DNA from: Anticarsia gemmatalis
Lineage: Eukaryota > Arthropoda > Insecta > Lepidoptera > Erebidae
NCBI RefSeq assembly: GCF_050436995.1
Contig: NC_134763.1
Location: 4,154,001 to 4,218,000, forward strand
DNA length: 64,000 nucleotides
Direction: 5' to 3'
Made by a program: the position numbers and the translations under genes. Below are positions 47,029 to 60,473 of this stretch, in pieces (the first letter of the stretch is position 1; each line of letters begins with the position of its first letter). The notes under the pieces were generated by a model. That model had not been told where the DNA came from, made no database searches, and saw nothing but the letters and a program-made list of their open reading frames with translations.

Positions 47029-49996
47029 TATTCAAAATTAGTCAACATAGGCAATTTTATAAGAGTTTTCAAACTCTAGCAGTGAAAACACCACAGTGCA
47101 TGAAATTCCTAATCGTGTAACAGGTTACCAGCTCTAAGTGGCTCGACAGTCTTAACCAAGATCTCGTTGATATCTGATGTACAAACAAGATCAATATAAA
47201 AACTAAACACCGTTATCTGGTACCGATTTAATAGAATAGCGCTATAGGTCGATCGGTTGGCAGCGCACCAACTTATGTACAAGGCAACTAACGTTATTTA
47301 CTCCACGGAAATTTTATGTATATTGACTGATACTACGTTAAAACACGATCGAATGAGTTTGTCAAATAGATTTGTTTATAATGTCCACTCATTGCAGTAT
47401 ATTTATATGCAATAATGTTTATGGACCTAAGCGACGTTGTAAAAACGCTAACTAAACGAGAATTGTGTGGAAGCGAGTTTTTGAATTCGCGTGTTGATTA
47501 GCTGCTAGATTTACGCATGAAAAATCTATAATTTTTTCATTCAGGTATACACCTCATGCCATAAAATTGAGACTAAAATTAAGACTTAAATGTCTCAAGC
47601 AATAATAAGTAAAATCATTAATTGGCAACAATTTTAGAACAACAATTTCTATTGTCTTCGTTACGTATACGCGTGACGTTCTCATAATTCTCCGAAAAAT
47701 AATTCCTGAAGTCCATTAAAAAGAAATATATCATTATTTATTGAGCTGTGTTGTATCAAATAGTTGAAAATTATATATACAATATGTGTGCTATATGTTC
47801 AAAAGATAAGCCAGGGACTTGAAAACACGAACTAAACAGATAACTTAAGTGAATTCACGAGAGGATTTTAGTTGACGACGTACACGGAACTATGGGAGGA
47901 TAAACCCTAGAGTACGACAATAAATATAAAACAAGTATATGCACATTCATATAGTATTATAGAGTTTAATTTGATGTTATGTGTTGGAAGTCCCCGCATT
48001 TGATTATTGTAAAGGACTTTTAACATTCTCATGTACACTGTTATTATATGAAGTAAAAAAAAATCATATTCCTAACTAGGACTAATTATTTTATTCTTAG
48101 ACGTCAATGAATCGCGCATAGACTATACTCGTAATATAAAAATCATTACTTGCAAGTTACACCACTTTCGACATACTATTTGTTAGATATAGTATAAATG
48201 CATTTTTGAAGATAAAATTCCTATTGTGTGCTAATCTGTAACCATTCCCGAAGTGTGTGGCCGTAAGTTTCATATTTTGTTTAGTAAAATCTCAACTAGT
48301 GACGTGACAGATTCCCCACGCAGATGAATGAAATAGAAGCAAAATTTGTTTGTTTATCGTACATTGTTGTACTCTCTACCAGCCCTCAGGGGACCCAAGC
48401 AAGATTATCTCACAAGTCTATGACGCGAAGTTTTAAATCAAATTATTTCGTAACCCACTTGTAATTGAACTAGGTACTGGTTATAAATAATTGACAATAC
48501 GTAACGTCGCCTAGCGCATAAATCTCAATGCTCAAGCCGAGCCAATGTTTTTAATGTAGTTAGTCCCAACATTGGGGTCGATGACCTTACAGTAATTTTT
48601 ACAAGCTTTTTACTGCTGAACCGCTCGTTATTGCCGCTGATGTTGTTTTCATACTATTATTTAATGTCTTCTGCGAAAAAAAATTATTCATGATAATCTG
48701 TAGCATACAATTTCTGAGGTATTTTTTGTTGAATGCAAATAATTAATGGAATAGAGGCGACAAATTACGTTATTTTTGCTAAAAAAATAAAAGCTTTTCT
48801 TAGCATTATAACAGGAATGTAAGTTTAAACATTGTAAAATAATACGTCTTTTACATGAGTATTTATTGCGTAAAATGGGTCATGAACAAATATAACAAAA
48901 TCCTACTGCCTACAGAGTAAACACGACAAATTATTTGAATTTAATTACAAGATCTCAACAAGACATTAATTAAAATGAAAACTTTGTGAAGACCTAGAAA
49001 GTTGATAAATAAGTATAATTAAGAACAGAAATCGATCATACTCAAATTTCTCTCAGAAGGTACCACAGGATTTGGAAAAACGGTTGCCATATAATAATGG
49101 CTTGCTCCCGGTAGTTTCATGACAAAACTAGTAGGAATTTTTTGACAAATTTTCTAAGGTACATACCTACCTACGCGGTTTGTGTTGAACTGCTTATAAA
49201 ATACAATATTATTTATGTACAATTGAAAGCTTACCTACGAAAAATAGGTACATTAAAACTACGTCTTCATTAATAAAAAGTAAATATATATTCTAAAAGT
49301 TCATCGACTGCTACAAGTAATTCAAATCATAATATTGAAATTAGTTAATTACATTACTGAAATTAGAAGATTTTAATATTTCAGTGTTTGACTTGTACTG
49401 AAATGAGTATTCTTTAGCGTTTGTTCAACATGATTTGGAAGAAAGGTGATAGCTTAAAATGTAATATTAAGTTAATTAATAAAGTTCTGTAGAAAGCCAC
49501 TGTACCTACCACGTTTAACAAAAATTACAATTTTGGTTTTAGTAGGCTTTTTATCTTTTGAAAGAACAATGAAATGTTGCTAAACTCACTTGATTTGGAA
49601 ACACGTACGGCTTCCCTGGGAGCAAGGATCGTGGCAAAAAGTAGTGTTTCTGAATTTTTATATAATTCGCTGCTACGTAAGTAAAATACAAACGTTCTAT
49701 TGCAGTTGTTTATAGTAAATGGACACCCTCAATAAATACAAAAAAGAAAAAAAAACTTATCTTAGTTCTCTGTAAAATGAGCCTAATTCTTCAAGTGACA
49801 CTTTATCTTCATACATGTCATATTTACTTTAACGACTACGACATAAGGTGAGAGAGCTAAAATCTCATTGACACGGGAAGCAAGCCTCCTTCACGTGTAC
49901 GGTACTTTAATGTCCTAAATAACCCTTTAACCTTGAGCCAGTTACATATATCTTTGTTTACACGGTCGCCGTAAACGTGGCCTTCATTACACAGTT
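47029..49996. other. Non-coding AT-rich stretch
   Basis: I see no gene and no clear repeat. There is a strong acceptor-like tract at about 47530-47543 without a convincing exon behind it. Confidence 0.5.
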
Positions 49997-50186
49997 CTGT
50001 GCCTCGATTCTCTACTACTATCGACTACCGACAACCGAACTGTCATCGAGAAATTTTGTATGAAAATCTGATCAGCGCCTCTGACGGGTGTCGTAGGAAA
50101 CATTTTGGCAGTACATTCTAAATGTCAAAATTTCGATAGCTAGCCGGTTGTCGGTAGTCGATAGTGGTAGAGAATCGAGGTACTGT
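49997..50186. mobile_element. MITE, same family with long terminal inverted repeats (copy 6)
   Basis: The left end ctgtgcctcgattctctact continues into actatcgactaccgacaacc. The right end is its reverse complement, gttgtcggtagtcgatagtg then gtagagaatcgaggtactgt. The inverted ends are about 42 bp, longer than in other copies. It is the best preserved member, with cctcg replacing gcgcg near both tips; the matched change at the two ends points to a sub-family. Confidence 0.85.
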
Positions 50187-53100
50187 ATATGCTGTTTAGT
50201 GACATTTTCTTTCAGTCTTACCCCCAAATTGTTATCCAAAGTTTAGTGGAAATCGGTGGAAGATTCCACCGTTTCCGATAACACTAACTGCCCCGATCTC
50301 ATCTCTGTTGGCTTAATCTAGATAGCTTTTCCGTATCATGCCTCCGTCGCAAGTAAGGGAGACTACACAGATGCTTGAATACGAAACAGGGCGATAAATG
50401 GTTGCATAATAATAGAACTAATAATATTCGTCTTTAATTTGATAAAATTAAGAACCAAAATGTATGTCTGAGAAACGAAAAATATAGTATGCTTCTCGGT
50501 ATTTCAAATAGGATTCTAGCCAAAATAGCAAAACAATTTATCGAAAGGCACAAATGAGTCAGTTCACGTCAAAACACCATTGAAATTGTAAATTACATTC
50601 AATCAGTACGGTACTAAACAGAGCACAGTCAAAACAAACTAAACTTGGAAAACAATTCGCAATTACGTATGTTTACAATTCAATAAGCATCGAGAGTACT
50701 TATAAAGTGAACCCATTTACCGAAGAGTGGCAGTAACAAATCCGATACAACGGTAATATGGTAAAGCTCTTCTCTCCCTCCGGTTGATTTTAGCTCGTCG
50801 GCCTGCTCACTGATCCGTAACACTTGTGATTGGATAAAGGGTTCTGCAGAATTCGTTAAGGGTGAGAGTGCAGGACTGTAGGTCTTTGCCGCAGAATAAT
50901 TTATGACGTACATTACAGGACCCCGATACACGTACCGTAAGATCACTGATGCAAAAGGAATTATTTATTTTTTTCATGCGACATTTTTTCCGTGTGTGTT
51001 TTATTTTTTGTCAAGCTTTGAGTTTCAATGTGCTTTTTGTTTTGTTTTGAAGAGTTTTATTCTAATTATAGTGTTGTATAGACAGAGTTTAAACGTAAAT
51101 ATAATAGGTTAATTTCATGAGACGATTTCTTAAAAAATGGGATAAAGAATACTAAACGTTCCTAGATCAAAGGCATTATTGCAATACTTCAACGAAGATT
51201 TACATTAAATAAAAGTTAGTCATTTAACATCTCAAGTTATCTACCTTAATTTTTAAAATAATATTTTTATACGGTTACTAAGCTAGCCAGTATAAAAATC
51301 GTCAAAATCAATAAATAAGCGTGACGAAACTTATTGTTCCAATTAAATACAACGATTTAGTTTCTTGTCTTTCCTTCCGTCAAACATTGGGCTCTTTGCC
51401 AAGGTGTATGTTAAAATATTGTTGTCATGTGGACTAATAGTGCTCTGAAAATCGTATATTATTATACTCATTAGGCAAGATATAGTATTCGCTAAAATGA
51501 GGAAGAATTTAGAGGACAGATTAAAATAAAACTGTGTATTTATATTTTCTCTATTTATAATTTGGATGTAAGAGAATTTCACTCTGAATGCTCTCATTAT
51601 GTAATTATGTTGCAGTCTATTTTATACAATATTCACACCACTTTTTGTAAAATTTTGGCCAGTATTCTCTTGAAGTCTTAACCTCTTTTAATTGAAGTCA
51701 GCTTATATTCGTCGCCAGACTAATACATAGACTAAACACCAAATTAACAATCTCCTTATGAAACATAAAACCGTGACATTTATGAGTCAATATTAAGGTA
51801 TGTAATTTTCCAAGAAGTCTGTTCCGAAAATAATTTGAAATAAAATCCAGCTCATCGTATTGTTTTTCAGAATAATAGTTTAGTTATAAATACGAATAAA
51901 CAGTAGAAAAAAATTGAGCGTGTGTCATTTGACCGGACTATTCCGGGCCGCGGCGGAATGCGTTCCTAACATCTGTCGGGCACTAACTCACTGTAGATAT
52001 ACGGACACAAGTTCCACTATGAAACAACAATTGAGAAACGTTTTAACAAACGCTTAGATTATTGAGAAAAGAAACTCAACCTTTAAAAATCTCGAGGGAT
52101 TGAAAATATTGAAGTAAGTAGTTTTCTCGAATTTCATTTTGTGAAGTGAAAGTTTTGAGTACTTTTTTGATTCAAAGTCCTACTTCACTTTGCGCTATTG
52201 TTACTTTTAATACTCTTAACGTTTCAAAATCGCACTTAGTAGATGTAATAAGCACTTAAGTACTCTACGGAATAATAGTTCAATTCTAGTTCGTATTTAA
52301 ATCCAATCTTATTTTAGATTTAATAAAAGACATTGCAACAAGTCTACTGTCTTCCCCTACATAAAGGCTTCCATCAATATAACAATGTAGAAACTTTTAT
52401 TGAAACGAGGATCGTAAATACTGCAATTCTTATAGGAAGCATTAAGTATGGATATGTAATAAAAACAGATATGACCACAGACTATAAATTGTAACGTGGA
52501 TCCGGACAAGCCATTTCCCTGGACGACTCTTACAACTTGGACGGAATGTTAAGTAGTTGATAACTGCAGGTTACAGTCTATTCCTGAATTGGTCGTGTCA
52601 AGCCACGGGCGGAATATGGTGTAGGTAAGATTATCATATTTCCTAAACGTTCTTCACACCAGCCGGTGTATGAAAAAGTAGAATGTTTTGTCTCCCATTT
52701 TCTTTATATTTCTATCATAGTAAGACGGCTCTAATCCTAGTTTTGATTAGCAGACAAAATAGAATACAGTTTAAAAACCCTGGACCTTGCAATGGTTTGT
52801 AAGGTTCTTCACTTATTACGCAATATCGGAATGCTTAGTTTATTATCATCTACCTCCTTTACTTGTACAAGTTTATGTAATCAATGTACCAAATTGTAAT
52901 TGGTAAAGTATATTTACCAAAATGCTGAACATTTACCAAGTATTAGAGTAAATGTGGGTTCATTATTATTTGTGTATACGCTGCCTGCATTCACAGTCAG
53001 AGCACAAAAGTAAATTAAATAAAGAACTACTTTAATAATATACTGTAAACATTCCACTATATGTCTAAAAGTCGAGCAACGATTGTTATATTTGTACAAT

Positions 53101-53855
53101 TCGTTTCACGTAAACATAGACGCTTTTAATTCCCCACTTATCGCGTTTCAATAGTTTAAAATGCATTACGTACAGACTAAATAATGTAAACCATTAGAGC
53201 ACGAACCTTTTAGAACATTTGTGGTTATGACGCACATTTTTATAATAGACATTATTGATTTTATATTCACAAAATAATCTCGTTGATTGGTTTCATTGCG
53301 TTTTAAATGGCCCGTTGTTTTTATGAAATTGGTTAGTTTTGCCAAATAGGTGGCCGCAAATAAAACAGGTAAATATGTAATGAAATAACCGTGTTGGTAA
53401 ACCACATTTGATACGGGGGAATTTTATGAAGTGTGTAATGTGCTCATTAGTTGAAAGTTTTGTATCAAAATTAACATTTTGTGACCAAAATTCGATGGTA
53501 CAAATATGTGGTTAATATACAATGCTTAATATTGCTTATTATACAAATTAGCTTTCTTACACATACTGTTAAAATTGTGATTTAGACATAAAAAATGTTT
53601 CCCCTATATATTCCGACAAAACTAAAAGAACTAGAAGACTCTTCAAGTCTTGTATATTATACAAGGTTTGCGGCTGGCGTAAGTGTAAAAAGTAAAATAT
53701 AGAAACGTAGTGACCCGCAGAACTAAGCAGCAGACGGTGTCCTGTCTGATACAACTATTTTATTTTGGGAATACCCAGAATTCTTAATCATAATCTAGAT
53801 AAATCAATACCAATGCCTACTTAGTGGTTGGACTCTATATCTCTCTTACTCTCTC
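50187..53855. other. Non-coding stretch with one weak minus-strand ORF
   Basis: A minus-strand frame at 50680-50946 (88 codons, no ATG start) includes NSAEPFIQSQVLRISEQADE and ELYHITVVSDLLLPLFGKW. Its composition is protein-like and G+C is raised at 50750-50880, with a weak acceptor (acctacag at 50884-50877) and a donor-like ttcg/gtaaat (near 50717). I do not recognise it and its phase does not match the exon candidate at 30028-30085. Otherwise I see nothing. Confidence 0.3.
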
Positions 53856-53901
53856 ACTAATTTGACGCAGTTTAATCAGAATTAAACAGCGTCAAATTAG
53901 T
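53856..53901. repeat. 21-bp inverted repeat with 4-nt loop
   Basis: Arms actaatttgacgcagtttaa(t) (53856-53876) and 53881-53901 are reverse complements with one mismatch, around the spacer caga. It is the same compact form as the hairpin at 9110-9151. Confidence 0.85.
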
Positions 53902-56900
53902 TATCATAACGATATTTTTCAATTCATAGATTAAAAGGCCGTTACGATAAAAATATCAATAAATTGGCACGAACCGGAACAATAAACTATAAATTATTTG
54001 TTTTAAAACGTTTTAATGAGCAGTGATGACTTGTAATAATGTCTGGCTGAAGTTCTGAAGAGCCGTGAATATCGGCCGATGATTTTATTAATGGGTACAA
54101 GAATTTATTGCGATTCAATAATAGAAGCTGATGTATTACTATCTGTTATGCGTGACTCATGTGGATTTAGTAATTATAGTGCTCATATTTTATTGGCACT
54201 AATTTCATGTCTGGATTTTGATTAAAAGCTTTTTTGTTCTGTTTTAATATTATCCTATTAAATTTAACTTAATATCACTAGTCAACTATTATTCATATGA
54301 AACTACAATTGCATATTGTTTAATCTTCACCAAGCAACTGATACTACCTTAACTTGAAAAATGTCTTCCTTACCTTGCCAGTTCATGAGGTCGAGAAATC
54401 TGTTCCAATTTAAGCCCAAAGTATGGTAAAGTGTTTAAAAATGTAACGGGCATTAAAAAGTTATTAGTTAGGTATCGTACTACGCATCAATTTCCTTTCG
54501 GTGAACTGTCATTTCCAATGACAATAAATAGTAGACTTGGTACTCTATGGTCAAGGTTCCTTTACAAACAAGACTTCAAACTAATCGATCAACGGATGTC
54601 AAGAATAACATTGTACAAACAAACAAAATGTTCAGTGGCGTCGTAAAGGTCTGCGTGCACTCGGCAAATACTTGAAATAACTTTATTGATGCAACGAAAC
54701 CATTAAAGTTTTGATGGCTACTATCATAATGGACGTTTGTTCGGCACATGTTTACATTGTCGCGCACATAAAATGCATGCGAAAGCGAATGGACTGACAA
54801 ACAGATTATTAATTATGTTGTTCGTGCTGAATATAAATAGGACATCATTGGCCGTGATTTAGAATGACTATAACGAGTAATGTTGTAATATAATGTCAGT
54901 ACCTACTACCTCAAATTAATTAACTTATTTATGTTCGTAAATATGGTGACTTTATATGTAGTAATTCCTGCTGCTATTGAAAAAAGTGTTTTACAATAAC
55001 TCACGACAAATCGAATTTTAATGTTAACGTCGTCACCCAATTTAAGGTATGTTCTAACTCGATAATGTTTTCTTAAGACTCCAAGTCTAAATCTAGGTTT
55101 TGCTGTGACGTCATGCATCACAGTTGAAACAAAAGAACGTCATAACATCAAACGCTTGACTTCAGCACATAAAAGAGTTCGCATACCCATTCATACAATT
55201 TATTTAATGGAATATGTACTCCAACTATAACTCACGTAATGCCTAGTAATGGCGTTTTGTTTGAAAACTAGCCAACTTCAGTGCATCTACACGTACAAAC
55301 AAATTGTTTTTTACATTATTTGGAGTTTAGCTCTCGTAATTGATTTAAAATCTTTTTTATTGCATCGGTACATTAGTTTCGCTTTTATGTTACAAAGATT
55401 TGTTTTATTCAAATTGACTAGTGCCTTGGTATAATGTAAACAATAATAGCAGAACAGGTTGAATGTTAACGGGTTACTCAGACAAAGCTCGATTATAGAA
55501 AAAAAAAGTGCCGTAAACGACTTTAATTATTCTTTTCAAACATTTTTTATTTTATTTGACTTCACAGGTTTAAAAAATGTATTAAAATTAAAAGGCGGGT
55601 AAAGTTCTACGATAAAATCTTCGAACACACCTCGGCATTTTAAATATTTATTTAAAAATGGAACGTGAAGAAGCTCTGCAAGAATACGCGCGATAATTTT
55701 GTTCTTATTTTTTAAGATTCCTCTTCCCAAATTCTTTATTTGAAACCAGGGAGTTTTAGTTTTTTTTTGTATAAACTAGTTTGAAACCAAGGTCTTTTAT
55801 TACCAACAACGATACTAAAACGTATTATACACGTGCGGACACTCTGTGACAATGTTGTAATTCTCACAAAATAAAAGAGTCATAAATGCCACGGCTTCTT
55901 AATTTATTTTCGGTCTACTTATGTTTTCTTCCAGGTATTATATCGCCCTAATAATATTTTCACGCGTTCCGTTAGTCAGATACTGTAAGTAATCTAATTG
56001 AATAATGTTTAAAATAATAATAAATTATAAGATTAAACATAACTATTATGAAGGTATTTAATAGCTGAATGTGACTGCAAGATTTAATGTCTTGAAGAAC
56101 ATTATTGGCTTGCTGACTGTTTGATGTGCAAGTTGGATAAAGCAATTTGAGTTATTGATATCAACACATTCCTCTTTATATAGTTTTAAGTATTCTAGAT
56201 TGATTTTCACTTACAATTTGTTTACTATATAATATTTTTAAGAGTAAATAAATGAAAAGAATATACGTACTCATAAAATAGGCTCCCAAATATACATACA
56301 ATAAACAACCATGATAAAATTCAAATACTCGAAAGCCGTAATATTTTCGAACATTTTCTCGTTACACCGTTTAATATATTATGTATTTGATGCAACGTCT
56401 CCTCCGGTGCGAATGTTCGTTTTAAATCATAATAAAATGTAAGCTATGACGTTTGTATGGTGGTGTGATAGTAATATATTTTGCCCGACTTCATAAAGAT
56501 GATATTGTGAGGTAGATTTTTGTTTGTATATATATATTCTAGTTATTGTATGTTGTAATGATTCATTTTGAGAGTTTTGTGACCGTTTATATCACTGGTA
56601 GATTTGTTTGATAAAATGATTTTCTGAAGCATTGTTATAAAATTTATATAAGTAAGTAAATATATTTCGTTATTATTATTATTTTTATTTCCAAGATGAT
56701 CGAAGCTGCAACGTAATCTTAAATTAGTTTACTGACAATCTAATATAGACTCTAGACACTGTAGATAGAGTCGAAAATGAAATAATTATATCATCATCAT
56801 CGACAAAACGTAAAAAAACACTGAAAACATGTGCGAGTGTTTATTACATCGGAATACAGATTATAAATAGTGATTTATGGCAACGGCTGAACAGACAACG

Positions 56901-58167
56901 TAATTTCGCCATTGATTGTATTTCAGCGAAAGAATTATTTGCATAATTGTTTATTATTTACCGCGGTGCAGATAATTAATGAGCACCGATTTAAGAGTTA
57001 TTATATTTTGATATTTTATTAACAATGATGAAGTAATGTTGTGCAATTTAAATATCTTACTGCGAGTTAAGTTTATTTTTGTTGTAGTTAGCTATTTGTT
57101 GTAGGTATTAATGATATTATTATGTTAGTTTTAGTTATTATTGTCATTTGTAAAAGACGAAGAACCTCAAACGTACCTAAACGTAACAACCTTTAATATA
57201 TAATTCCATAAAGTATGCATAATAAGATCATATAATCAAATATGATATTGTTTTAGTAGTAAAAAGGACATTTAAACATTAACAGTAATCTAGACTCTAC
57301 GAAAACATTATACCGATGCAAATTAGAATCTAAAATTCAAACAAACAGACTGATAAAACTCTTAAAACTTTTGCATTCAAACTAAACCATAAAAGAGTTC
57401 GTAATCTGCTACCAGCGTATATAGTCTGTAACAAATACAGACTCAAAATAAATAGCCATAGATAAAAAGAGGCATAATAATAAAAAGTTTAAACTTAACT
57501 AACGAAGTAGGTAAATAGAATTTGGAATTTAAAAATCGGTGAATTTTGCACGGGCGCTTAGCTAAAAATGTATTCTGGAATCCAAAAAAAATGCCTTTTA
57601 GTTCGGAATTTACCCGCCGAGATGCCTAGCTTTGCTTTTTTCATGGTGTTGACCTTGTTTTAAATATTAAGGCTTTAAAACTCTGCTCAAATCGAATATT
57701 AAATTGCTAAGTTATACCTATTTCGACTTACTAAATAATGTCGAGTGCGTTCTCAATTGAACACTGACTGATATATTATTATATTATAATTATTATATTA
57801 TATAAGAATTGCTAATCATTGTTTAAAAGAATAATCAGAATATTATCTGATAGAAAATATCGAATGGTACATATTAAGCATTTATAATATAAACAGTAGC
57901 ATTTCTACACTCTCCAAGGAGAGCGCTTGCTTGGAGAGAGCTCTCAATAATTACAGTTCAATTCAATTGCAATGCCTTGGGATTTCCAATCGTGAACTTT
58001 CAATTATTAGTTTATAATAGAGCTGTGGAACGTTGTCGCATCAACAATTCAATCAGGAAACGTGTTATTTTGTAAAAATAAGTGAGTAACTTTGTTAAGT
58101 AAATAACACAGTCCGTTAATACGTTTTCCGGGAATCTCCTTTTAGCTGTCAATATTTTATTTTTCAG
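53902..58167. other. Non-coding AT-rich stretch
   Basis: I see no supported gene. At 55935-55984 a strong acceptor (tatgttttcttccag) and a GTAAGT donor frame 50 bases open in two frames, but G+C does not rise there, so chance is likely. A full CRE lies at 55106-55113, and an inverted repeat ctctccaag/cttggagag at 57910-57938. Confidence 0.4.
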
Positions 58168-58371
58168 GTAGACCCCGTAGAGAGACACTCTAAAATCTTT
58201 GTGAGACAAAACAACATTTACTCGGACAGCACCTACAAAAACAAGAGTAAATTAAATGAAACAAACGTTTTCCAAGAAAGGCCGCTAAAAGCCTACGGTG
58301 GGTTTTTCTATATTATTTATCATTTTCTCGTTCAAGAACTCAAACTCGCCGTCTTAATTTGCGTCCCGTAA
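58168..58371 (+). CDS. Weak candidate terminal exon, unknown protein
   Basis: A near-perfect acceptor (tattttatttttcag) is followed at once by 67 open codons ending in TAA, beginning VDPVERHSKIFVRQNNIYSD and ending LKLAVLICVP. The frame has no ATG needed for an internal start and no recognised domain. The C-terminal third is hydrophobic. A minus-strand frame of 65 codons covers part of the region upstream. With many acceptor-like sites in 64 kb, one such open frame could be chance. Confidence 0.18.
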   Translation, partial: VDPVERHSKIFVRQNNIYSDSTYKNKSKLNETNVFQERPLKAYGGFFYIIYHFLVQELKLAVLICVP

Positions 58372-60213
58372 CAAATTACACACTTTTTCTTACAAAAAGT
58401 TGTTTTATAAAGTGCCTCGAGGAAGATTGATGTCCATTAGTAGCTAATTTCCTAAACAATTTCGGCAAAGGACACAACGTTAATCGAACCAAAGATGATT
58501 GTTCCATGTTTCTCTTGTTCAAAGAAAAATATTCGCTTTGTTCCCGGAACGGGTGTTGACTATTAATTATTCCAGAGTTGGTACTTTTTTCGGGCCCGTG
58601 GGTGGACGGGCCAAACAACCTGTTATTTGAATCATACTTAGTACAACATACTTTGATTAATTAAGCCTCATCAATTGACTCCCACGGTTTTATAGATGTA
58701 GCCTACGACTTTGCTTATGTTACGGTAACCAAAGATTTTCCGGTTTCATTTCCTTACCTTAATTTGAATATCAATCAAAACTTTTAAACATATTATGCTT
58801 GAAATTTAGACTTCACTTTTCAGAATTATTAATTTTATAATCATTGTTACCGTACCTACGAGACAAGGAAATCCCGTAACAGCCAGACATCTCCGTATAA
58901 ATCGAGAACACAAAACACATTTCAGATAATATCACAGTATGTCACTCATCCGACATTCTTTCTCAACATTCACTTGAGAATGTTCAACAAAAATTATTTC
59001 GACGGCATTCGTTAACGATTGTTCTAGATTCATCTGATGGAATTCTCTCTAAATGAAAACCCTTTTTCTTTTCTTCAGTTTTAAATAATAGCCTGTAAGT
59101 GTCCTCTATTAGAGACCTTTAGACGGTAACAATAAAATTTTATTACGCGATAGACAACTGAGTTGCTAAACTGAAATCAAATAATAGTAAAGTTTTATGT
59201 AGTTGGTAGTTTTAACGCCTAGGACCTATCACTATTTTCTATTAACTGGCGGAACGAATATGGTTGGAAAAGTAGACTGGTAATGTTTGAAACAGCTCGT
59301 CCATGTGAGCGCATCTTTCCCTTTGCGGAAGTTAAAACATCGGTTCGGTAGTTTTTTAAAACATTGACAGCAAATACTTACAGAACTGAATCAAAGGGCT
59401 TTAAATCGTTTTTTATATATTTTAAAAGTAAAATAGCTTAGCTTTATTCCAAATATTGTGCATACAGCGTACAAAAATTTGATTGCATAAACAAATTTTG
59501 AACCAGTATTCAATTTAACACTTCAAAAACTAGCGTCAAAGAAAATACAACATAGTTTTTCTAAAAGTGAATTGATATTTTATTCATATCGGGTTATAGA
59601 TCCCATTTTTATACGTGAACAAATTCTTTTGGGTGTCAGTTATTTGAAACGGCTATAACGATGCTATTTTTCATCGGTGCTCTCGCGAATTGTTTGACTA
59701 TTTGTAACGATACACCAGTCGATCGCTTCACTGACAAACTTGGATGACATTACAAAGACCGTTGGACATTTGTTTTTATTTGCTAGGCCTGATTGATAGA
59801 GATCCTATTCTTCAACGGCTGTTCTAGTTTGACGTGTGCCGTGAGTGAGTGAAATGACACTCTTTTTGTATTTATAGTTCCGTATCTACAGGCTTAGTTA
59901 TAATAGGAGTAAACCTTTAGACCCATATTTTGGTCTTCATAATTAGTCAAAAAAGTATATTATTATTGTTACTATATTCACTTCAATTATATCATTTTAA
60001 AACACGAAAGAAAGTTTTTTGGGTCTAGCCACTAACATTTTACCGAATAACTAAAACTCGATTGTCGCACAATATAAATATCTTACATTTATTTCGTGTA
60101 AGAATTAAGCATTAGTTACTAGGTGATCCAATGATATTTTTATCAGGACTGTAAATTATATGTCTGCAAAGTCTCCCGCAAAGATCGCTCTCAATACAGG
60201 AATCGCCATAATC
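58372..60213. other. Non-coding stretch
   Basis: I see no gene. An 80-codon minus-strand frame (58376-58618) is unrecognised. A strong acceptor-like tract occurs at about 59065-59079, with stops directly after it. Confidence 0.45.
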
Positions 60214-60473
60214 ATCTATACTATACTTCTATACTAATAATATAAAGCTGAAGAGTTTGTTTGTTTGAACGCGCTAATCTTAGGAACTACTGGTCCAATT
60301 TGAAAAAATCTTTCAGTGTTAGATAGTCCATTTATCGAGAAAAGCTATAGGCTATATATCATCACGCTACGACCAATAGGAGCAGAGTACCAGTAAAAAA
60401 TGTTACAAAAACGGGGAAAATTATGACTCATTCACTTTCGTGACGCAAGCGAAGTTGCGCGGGTCAGCTAGTA
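60214..60473 (-). mobile_element. Non-LTR retrotransposon 3' end (copy 2, inverted)
   Basis: Read on the minus strand this copy begins ctagctgacccgcgcaactt like copy 1 at 33390 and shares aacactgaaagattttttca and ctgagattagcgcgttc-like blocks. It ends in cttcagctttatattattag followed by short agtatag repeats. The caaa run is much shorter than in copy 1. The two copies are about 26.5 kb apart and in opposite orientation. Confidence 0.75.
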
